Assembly (NCBI GenBank): GCA_009699575.1
Contig: WLNY01000002.1
Location: forward strand, 1 to 64,000
DNA from: Actinomycetota bacterium
GTDB lineage: Bacteria; Actinomycetota; Actinomycetes; Nanopelagicales; Nanopelagicaceae
Reading direction: 5' to 3'
DNA length: 64,000 nt
The position numbers were made by a program, and so were the translations under genes. The notes under the pieces were generated by a model. It had not been told where the DNA came from. It made no database searches and saw nothing but the letters and a program-made list of their open reading frames with translations. Positions 56,432 to 64,000 of the stretch are shown piece by piece (position 1 is the first letter of the stretch; each line of letters begins with the position of its first letter).

Positions 56432-57510
56432 TAGAGAACCTTACGCATCCAGCCGTGTGTATCAGCTGATTGGCCGTGTTGAATTGCAAGAAGTGCATTA
56501 CGAATTTCCATAGTAATCACACCTGGGTTTCCGTCCCCCGTGATCCATGTTCCCATCGCGCTCTTTGCTTGACCAACTGGAGAGACCACCGCAGCAGTTC
56601 CGCATGCAAATATTTCAGTTATCTCGCCACTGGAAACTCCATCGCGCCAATCATCAACACTGAGCATTACTTCCTCGACCTTATAGCCAAGATCTTTTGC
56701 CACACTTAATATGGAATCACGTGTTATTCCTGGAAGCAGCGTGCCTGTAAGGCGCGGAGTTATTACCGAAGCGCTTGTGCCAGAACCTTTTATAAAGTAC
56801 AGGTTCATGCCGCCCATCTCTTCAATCCACTTTCGTTCCTTTGCATCGATCCATACAACTTGATCGCACCCTTGTTCGGCTGCAGCTTTCTGAGCGACCA
56901 ATGAGGCGGCATAATTTCCACCACATTTGGCTTCACCTGTTCCGCCTTGTGCTGCGCGAACATACTCAGTTGAAATCCAAACAGAAACTGCTTTGGATGG
57001 GTCAAAATAAGCACCGGCTGGTGTTGCGATAAGTAGGTAGGTTGCTTTATTTGATGGACGCACACCTAGTCCTACCTCTGTGGCAATCATGAAGGGGCGG
57101 ATGTAGAGCGATTCGCCAACTTTGTCTGGCACCCAACCTGCATCTTCTTTGACGAGCGTTTCAACTGTTTCCAAAAAAAGCGCTTCTGGCATTTCCGGTA
57201 ACGCTAGACGTTTAGCCGACTTAGCGAATCGTTGGGCATTCGCCTCAGGGCGAAAAAGTGCGACACCACCATCAGGTTGACGGTATGCCTTCATTCCTTC
57301 GAAAATTTCTTGACCATAGTGGAATACTGCAGTTGCAGGATCGAGGGAAATAGGTCCGTACGGTTTTAGTTCAGGCTCTCCCCAACCGCTCTCTTGGCTC
57401 CACTCACATACAACCATATGGTCTGTGTAGTACTTTCCAAATCCACCTTCGGCAACAAGTGCTGCGCGAGTGGCGCTATCTTTTGCTAAAGGATTAAGGG
57501 TGATTTTCAT
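56431..57510 (-). CDS. ilvE: Branched-chain amino acid aminotransferase
   Basis: 359 residues. Fold-type IV PLP enzyme of the long (type II) BCAT group: YGQEIFEGMKAYRQPDG near 65-81, the Schiff-base lysine in GTGEAKCGGNYAASL near 195, and EIFACGTAAVVSPV near 310. It transaminates Val, Leu and Ile in the last biosynthetic step. It lies 3 bp after leuB and shares a base with the cimA start. Confidence 0.96.
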   Translation of the reverse strand: MKITLNPLAKDSATRAALVAEGGFGKYYTDHMVVCEWSQESGWGEPELKPYGPISLDPATAVFHYGQEIFEGMKAYRQPDGGVALFRPEANAQRFAKSAKRLALPEMPEALFLETVETLVKEDAGWVPDKVGESLYIRPFMIATEVGLGVRPSNKATYLLIATPAGAYFDPSKAVSVWISTEYVRAAQGGTGEAKCGGNYAASLVAQKAAAEQGCDQVVWIDAKERKWIEEMGGMNLYFIKGSGTSASVITPRLTGTLLPGITRDSILSVAKDLGYKVEEVMLSVDDWRDGVSSGEITEIFACGTAAVVSPVGQAKSAMGTWITGDGNPGVITMEIRNALLAIQHGQSADTHGWMRKVL

Positions 57511-57513
57511 TTT

Positions 57514-58551
57514 TTATAGCGCTGCGACGAGCGCATCTCCCACTTCGGTTGTGCTTCTCTTTTTATCTCCACGATTAAGTAAATCTGCAGCGACCACTCG
57601 CTGAACATCTTGGGCGGCATCCTTTAAGCCTAAATGATCAAGCATCATCGCTACTGACATTACGGTCGCGGTTGGGTCAGCAATATTCTTTCCTGCAATA
57701 TCTGGCGCAGAGCCATGTACGGGCTCGAACATGGAGGGGAATTTTCTGGTTGGATTTATATTTCCAGAAGCAGCAAGGCCAATTCCACCGCAGATGGCAG
57801 CTGCAATATCAGTCAAAATATCTCCAAAGAGATTATCTGTGACGACAACGTCAAAGCGCTCGGGGTTGGTGACAAAGAACATTGAAGCCGCGTCAACATG
57901 TAAATAATCAGTAGTTATCTCTGGGAATTCTTTTGCAACTTCGTTAAAGGTGCGAGTCCATAACCCACCAGCACGTGTAAGGACATTGTTTTTATGGACG
58001 AGAGTGAGTTTCTTTCTCTCACGAAGTGATGCGCGTGCAAATGCATCACGAATAACGCGTTCGGCGCCCCGTCGAGTATTGAGGCTCTCCTCAGTCGCAA
58101 TTTCAGCATCGGTTCCTTCAGCGAGAACACCGCCAGCTCCGACATAGGGACCTTCTGTACCTTCGCGAACAACTACAAAATCGATTGGCGCTTGAGTGGC
58201 AAGTGGCGAAGTGACACCAGGCATTAACTTGGCAGGGCGCAAATTAATGTAGTGATCAAATGCAAAGCGAAGTTTAAGTAAGAGGCCTCGTTCTAGAACT
58301 CCACTAGGAACGCTGGGATCTCCCACTGCCCCAAGTAAAATCACATCTGCAGTAGCAAGTTCTGCCAGAACAGAATCTGGCAGAACCTCTCCGGTGCGAT
58401 GCCAATAACCCGCACCTAGGTCATAAGACTTTTTAATAAATGTGACGCCGTATTTCAATGCAACGACATCAAGGACCTTGAGGCCTTCGGCCACGACTTC
58501 TGGACCAATTCCATCTCCGCCTATTACGGCTAAATTAAAAGTCTTCGACAT
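57514..58551 (-). CDS. leuB: 3-isopropylmalate dehydrogenase
   Basis: 345 residues, ATG at 58551 behind AAGGAG. Signatures are [12 protein letters not shown] near 12-23, the substrate arginines in [13 protein letters not shown], and [20 protein letters not shown] near 235. NAD-dependent oxidative decarboxylation in leucine synthesis, using the product of LeuCD (7406-9409). leuA is not in the window. 11 bp after serA, 3 bp before ilvE. Confidence 0.96.
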   Translation of the reverse strand: MSKTFNLAVIGGDGIGPEVVAEGLKVLDVVALKYGVTFIKKSYDLGAGYWHRTGEVLPDSVLAELATADVILLGAVGDPSVPSGVLERGLLLKLRFAFDHYINLRPAKLMPGVTSPLATQAPIDFVVVREGTEGPYVGAGGVLAEGTDAEIATEESLNTRRGAERVIRDAFARASLRERKKLTLVHKNNVLTRAGGLWTRTFNEVAKEFPEITTDYLHVDAASMFFVTNPERFDVVVTDNLFGDILTDIAAAICGGIGLAASGNINPTRKFPSMFEPVHGSAPDIAGKNIADPTATVMSVAMMLDHLGLKDAAQDVQRVVAADLLNRGDKKRSTTEVGDALVAAL

Positions 58552-58562
58552 TACAATTCTCC

Positions 58563-61137
<2,575 letters not shown>

Positions 61138-61138
<1 letters not shown>

Positions 61139-62889
61139 TAGAGCTCCTGTGAATCCCAGTCAGGCGCCATCTCGCGCGCGATCATGATTTCGTCATTCGA
61201 AGTTCCGGCAGCAACCATTGGCCAGACCATTGCATCGCGATGTACTCGAAAATCCACTACGACTGGTTGGTCATTGATTGACATAGCCTTTTCAATTATT
61301 GAGTCAACATCTTCTGGTCGATCACAACTGAGACCTACGCAACCCATCGCATCAGCAAGTTTCGGGAAATCAGGAATTCGTTTTGATTCAAGGCTCGTAT
61401 TTGAATATCGGCCCTCGTAGAAGAGAGTCTGCCACTGACGAACCATTCCTAGACTCTCATTATTGATGATGGCCACTTTAATAGGAATGTTATTGAGAGC
61501 ACAGGTCACTAATTCTTGATTCGTCATTTGGAAACATCCATCACCATCAATTGACCAGACTGTTGTATCCGGTGCGCCTACTTTTGCTCCCATCGCTGCA
61601 GGAACCGAATAACCCATGGTGCCAAGTCCGCCTGAGTTGAGCCATGTGCGAGGCTTCTCATATGGAATGAATTGTGAGGCCCACATCTGGTGTTGTCCGA
61701 CACCGGCAACGAAAATGCTATCTAAGCCAGATATTTTTCCAAGCTGTTGAATTACATACTGAGGAGAGATGGTTCCATCGGTTGGAATATCAAAGCCCAA
61801 AGGATATGTACTCTTCAAGTGATTGACCTGACGTAGCCATGTCGAAAGATCGGGCTGATTCTTTGACAATGCTGATCGCAAGGCTGGAATTAGCGCTGTA
61901 ATTGTCGCCTTCAAATCTCCGACAATTGGAACATCTGCAAAGCGATTCTTACCAATTTCCGCAGGGTCGATATCGGCGTGAATTACTTTTGCATTGACTG
62001 CAAAGGATGAAAGTTTTCCAGTAACGCGATCATCAAAGCGCGCACCTAAAGTAATGAGCAAATCTGATTTTTGAAGAGCAGTCACTGCTGAAACAGTTCC
62101 GTGCATTCCTGGCATTCCCATATGAAGTGGATGGCTTGCAGGAAAAGATCCAAGAGCCATCAGTGTTGTTACAACTGGAGCTCCTAATAATTCTGCCAGT
62201 TGCATAAGTTCACGTGAAGCATTGGCCTTGATGACTCCCCCACCAACATAAAACACTGGACGATGTGATTGCGCAATTAACGCAGCCGCATCGGAAATTG
62301 ATTGCGAATCTGGTTCAAGATGTGGATGGTAACCGGCGAGTGAAACAGTTGATGGCCAGTTAAAAGTTGTAGCACGTTGCAACGCATCTTTTGCAATATC
62401 AACAAGTACAGGTCCAGGGCGACCAGTATTTGCAATGTGAAATGCTTCAGCAATCGCACGTGGAATATCATCAGGATTTGTGATGAGGTAATTATGTTTT
62501 GTAAATGGCATTGTTATGCCACGAATATCGGCTTCTTGAAAGGCATCGGTTCCAATAGCTGCAGACGGAACCTGACCTGTTATCGCGACGAGTGGCACTG
62601 AGTCCATTGCTGCATCAGCTAGCGGCGTAACAAGATTTGTCGCTCCTGGACCAGAAGTTGCAATACACACACCCGCACGTCCAGTTACTTGGGCATATCC
62701 AGTTGCTGCGTGGCCCGCTCCTTGTTCATGGCGAACAAGAATGTGACGAATTGTTGAATCGAAAATCGGATCATAAGCAGGAAGAATTGCGCCGCCTGGA
62801 ATCCCAAACATGACATCTACTCCGGCGGCTTCTAGTGATTTCACTAGGCTGGTCGCCCCATTCATTGCCGTGCCGTTAGGTGTGCTCAT
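61138..62889 (-). CDS. ilvB: Acetolactate synthase large subunit
   Basis: 583 residues from ATG 62889 ([18 protein letters not shown]), with AAGGAG 8 nt upstream; an earlier in-frame ATG 48 bp upstream is less likely. Thiamine-diphosphate enzyme: [12 protein letters not shown] near 36-47, catalytic Glu in [14 protein letters not shown], and the ThDP-binding [13 protein letters not shown] near 455. It condenses two pyruvates, or pyruvate with 2-oxobutyrate. It is first structural gene of ilvBNC-serA-leuB-ilvE-cimA-xerC, under an attenuator (62947-63033). Confidence 0.97.
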
Positions 62890-62946
62890 TTCTCCTACTC
62901 CTTTCATTCTCGTTTCTCGTCTTGGTGATAACTTCATGTGAAATGC

Positions 62947-62972
62947 AAAACCCCTCAGCGAAGACTGAGGGG
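62947..62972 (-). terminator. Attenuator terminator of the ilvB leader
   Basis: CCCCTCAG (62951-62958), loop, CTGAGGGG (62965-62972), with TTTT next on the minus strand (62950-62947). It lies between the leader peptide stop and ilvB and would stop transcription when branched-chain amino acids are plentiful. Confidence 0.85.
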
Positions 62973-62973
62973 T

Positions 62974-63005
62974 AGCGCGCGATCGTGGTGCTTAGATCGC
63001 GCGCT
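62974..63005 (-). promoter_or_regulatory. 11-bp hairpin over the leader-peptide end (pause or anti-terminator stem)
   Basis: AGCGCGCGATC (62974-62984) and its exact complement GATCGCGCGCT (62995-63005) flank a 10-nt loop that contains the leader stop codon and CACCAC. That loop sequence is complementary to the two GTG valine codons. The stem is one base from the terminator, so folding here and there probably compete or stack as the ribosome moves. Confidence 0.65.
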
Positions 63006-63033
63006 TTTGGATCACCACTAGTGATGTCATCAT
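62992..63033 (-). CDS. ilvB leader peptide (branched-chain amino acid attenuator)
   Basis: Thirteen residues, MMTSLVVIQKRAI, from ATG 63033 to a TAA at 62992-62994. It contains consecutive Leu-Val-Val-Ile codons and a final Ile, the classic control codons. Ribosome stalling when these charged tRNAs are scarce should prevent the downstream terminator from forming. A similar leader controls ilvBNC in Corynebacterium. A GGAG lies 9 nt upstream, but the predicted transcription start coincides with the ATG, so the message may be leaderless. Confidence 0.85.
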   Translation of the reverse strand: MMTSLVVIQKRAI

Positions 63034-63039
63034 GCGTAT

Positions 63040-63068
63040 ATTCTCCAATGACCGCGCCTTATCGTCAA
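63040..63068 (-). promoter_or_regulatory. Promoter of the ilvBNC operon
   Basis: On the minus strand, TTGACG (63068-63063), a 17-bp spacer and GAGAAT (63045-63040). The start would fall about 7 nt further, at the ATG of the leader peptide (63033). The -10 is only a moderate match, but the -35 is nearly perfect. Confidence 0.6.
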
Positions 63069-63115
63069 CCCCTGAGATATGAATCTCATATTTTGGTCGC
63101 AACACAACTCCGTAT

Positions 63116-64000
63116 TTAGTCGCAGACCGCGCCTTTTGAGGCGGAACCCACAAGTTTTGCGTACTTTGCCAAAACTCCTCGAGTGTACTTATGAGGAATT
63201 GGTTCAAAGTTTCGACGGCGCTCGGTTAATACAGCCTCGTCGACGAGGAGGTCAAGAGTTCGCGCACGTATGTCGATTCGAATTCGATCACCATCGCATA
63301 CAAGTGCGATTGGCCCGCCATCGACTGCTTCTGGAGCTACATGCCCAACGCATAATCCTGTTGTGCCCCCAGAAAATCGTCCGTCGGTCAATAACAGAAC
63401 TGATTTGCCAAGACCAGCACCTTTGATTGCGCCCGTAATCATCAACATCTCGCGCATTCCCGGCCCACCTTTTGGTCCTTCGTAGCGAATTACAACTACA
63501 TCGCCTGCCTGAATGGTTCCATTTTCCAGTGCATCCATTGCGCCTTGCTCGCGTTCAAAAACACGTGCAGGTCCTTCAAATACATCTACACCGACTCCGG
63601 CTACTTTTGTCACTGCTCCATCTGGGGCCAAAGTTCCGCCAAGAATTGTGATGCCACCACTTTTCGATAATGGTTTTGACACAGCATGCAAAATATCCCC
63701 ATCAGCATCTGGTGGATTAATATTGGCCAAGTTTTCAGCCATAGTTTTTCCCGTAACAGTTAGCGTGTCACCATGGAGTAACCCTGCATCAAGCAGCGCG
63801 CGAAGAATGACTGGGACTCCTCCAACTTTATCCATATCGCTCATCACATACCGACCAAAAGGTTTGAGGTCGCCAAGCAATGGAACTTTGGAACCAATTC
63901 GATGGAAATCATCTAGTGTGAGATCTACACGAGCTTCGTGGGCAATAGCAAGTAGGTGCAGCACTGCATTAGTTGATCCACCGAGTGCCATTACTGCTGT
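63116..64000 (-). CDS. ilvD: Dihydroxy-acid dehydratase (partial, N-terminus beyond window edge)
   Basis: The frame is open from the right edge to a TAA at 63116, giving 294 codons of the C-terminal half. It starts within [18 protein letters not shown], a conserved internal ILVD/EDD motif, and continues with [12 protein letters not shown] and TDGRFSGGT near the end, both diagnostic. The Fe-S enzyme dehydrates dihydroxy acids to the keto acids of Val and Ile. The cluster cysteines are beyond the window. It is upstream of and co-directional with the ilvBNC operon, separated by AT-rich alternative hairpins near 63073-63091. Confidence 0.95.
   Translation of the reverse strand, partial: TAVMALGGSTNAVLHLLAIAHEARVDLTLDDFHRIGSKVPLLGDLKPFGRYVMSDMDKVGGVPVILRALLDAGLLHGDTLTVTGKTMAENLANINPPDADGDILHAVSKPLSKSGGITILGGTLAPDGAVTKVAGVGVDVFEGPARVFEREQGAMDALENGTIQAGDVVVIRYEGPKGGPGMREMLMITGAIKGAGLGKSVLLLTDGRFSGGTTGLCVGHVAPEAVDGGPIALVCDGDRIRIDIRARTLDLLVDEAVLTERRRNFEPIPHKYTRGVLAKYAKLVGSASKGAVCD

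Noticed and set aside
62992..63207. 71-codon frame ending in the ilv leader peptide
   Set aside because: It crosses the end of ilvD in another frame and the promoter; the 13-codon leader with control codons explains the end of the frame.

Overview
The window looks like a stretch of core chromosome from a streamlined, low-GC actinobacterium. A freshwater acI-type lineage (Nanopelagicales, the Planktophila/Nanopelagicus group) fits best. That is an inference from gene content, compactness and an AT-leaning composition (mid-40s % GC by eye), not from a marker-gene phylogeny. Actinobacterial hallmarks are the divergent leuCD / IclR (LtbR/NdgR-type) pair, the clgR-cinA-pgsA-rimO order, a DUF3046 gene beside recA, ThyX, a glutaredoxin-like CGDC protein, an HU protein with a long lysine-rich tail, and an ilvBNC operon preceded by a branched-chain leader peptide. 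Nearly all genes are on the minus strand. No gap between genes exceeds about 250 bp, and many neighbours overlap as ATGA or TAATG. I saw no rRNA, tRNA, CRISPR array, insertion sequence or phage gene.

Layout from left to right: (1) 1-2026, cytochrome bd oxidase (cydA and a partial cydB). (2) 2265-10184, a conserved actinobacterial block: rpmB, thiL, a stand-alone Lrp/AsnC ligand-binding domain, ddl, gpsA, a PlsC-type acyltransferase, hup, leuDC and the divergent IclR regulator. (3) 10186-25407, recX-recA with an SOS-type promoter, DUF3046, TetR, clgR, cinA/pncC, pgsA, rimO, a RodZ-like protein, ftsK, RNase J, dapA, thyX, the plus-strand azlCD exporter pair, a glutaredoxin-like protein, dapB and an M16 peptidase. 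(4) 25407-35012, the translation/RNA block pnp, rpsO, ribF, truB, rbfA, infB, ylxR, nusA, rimP. (5) 35079-41167, a TSUP transporter, proS and the MEP/envelope set ispG, M50 site-2 protease, dxr. (6) 41168-48684, an accessory cassette for polyamine use: agmatinase-like enzyme, potCBAD importer, aminobutyraldehyde-type dehydrogenase, plus DinB-like and DUF1761 genes. (7) 48694-54842, rlmN, cdsA, frr, pyrH, tsf, rpsB, xerC. (8) 54842-64000, a branched-chain amino acid operon: leader peptide/attenuator, ilvB, ilvN, ilvC, serA, leuB, ilvE, cimA (running into xerC), preceded by a partial ilvD.

Functionally the window joins amino acid synthesis (Ile, Val, Leu, Lys and the first serine step), isoprenoid, phospholipid and peptidoglycan precursor synthesis, and the central translation and RNA-decay machinery. 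Recognisable regulation includes the ilv attenuator, an SOS-type recA promoter, an operator-like palindrome between leuC and its divergent regulator, and an 18-bp palindrome in the hup leader. The least ordinary observations are a recX gene with no ATG/GTG/TTG start whose expected TAATG junction reads TAATT, an apparently leaderless leader peptide in front of ilvB, a 315-residue SerA without regulatory domains, and the polyamine cassette placed inside an otherwise conserved housekeeping order. I found no clear candidate for a wholly new biological system.
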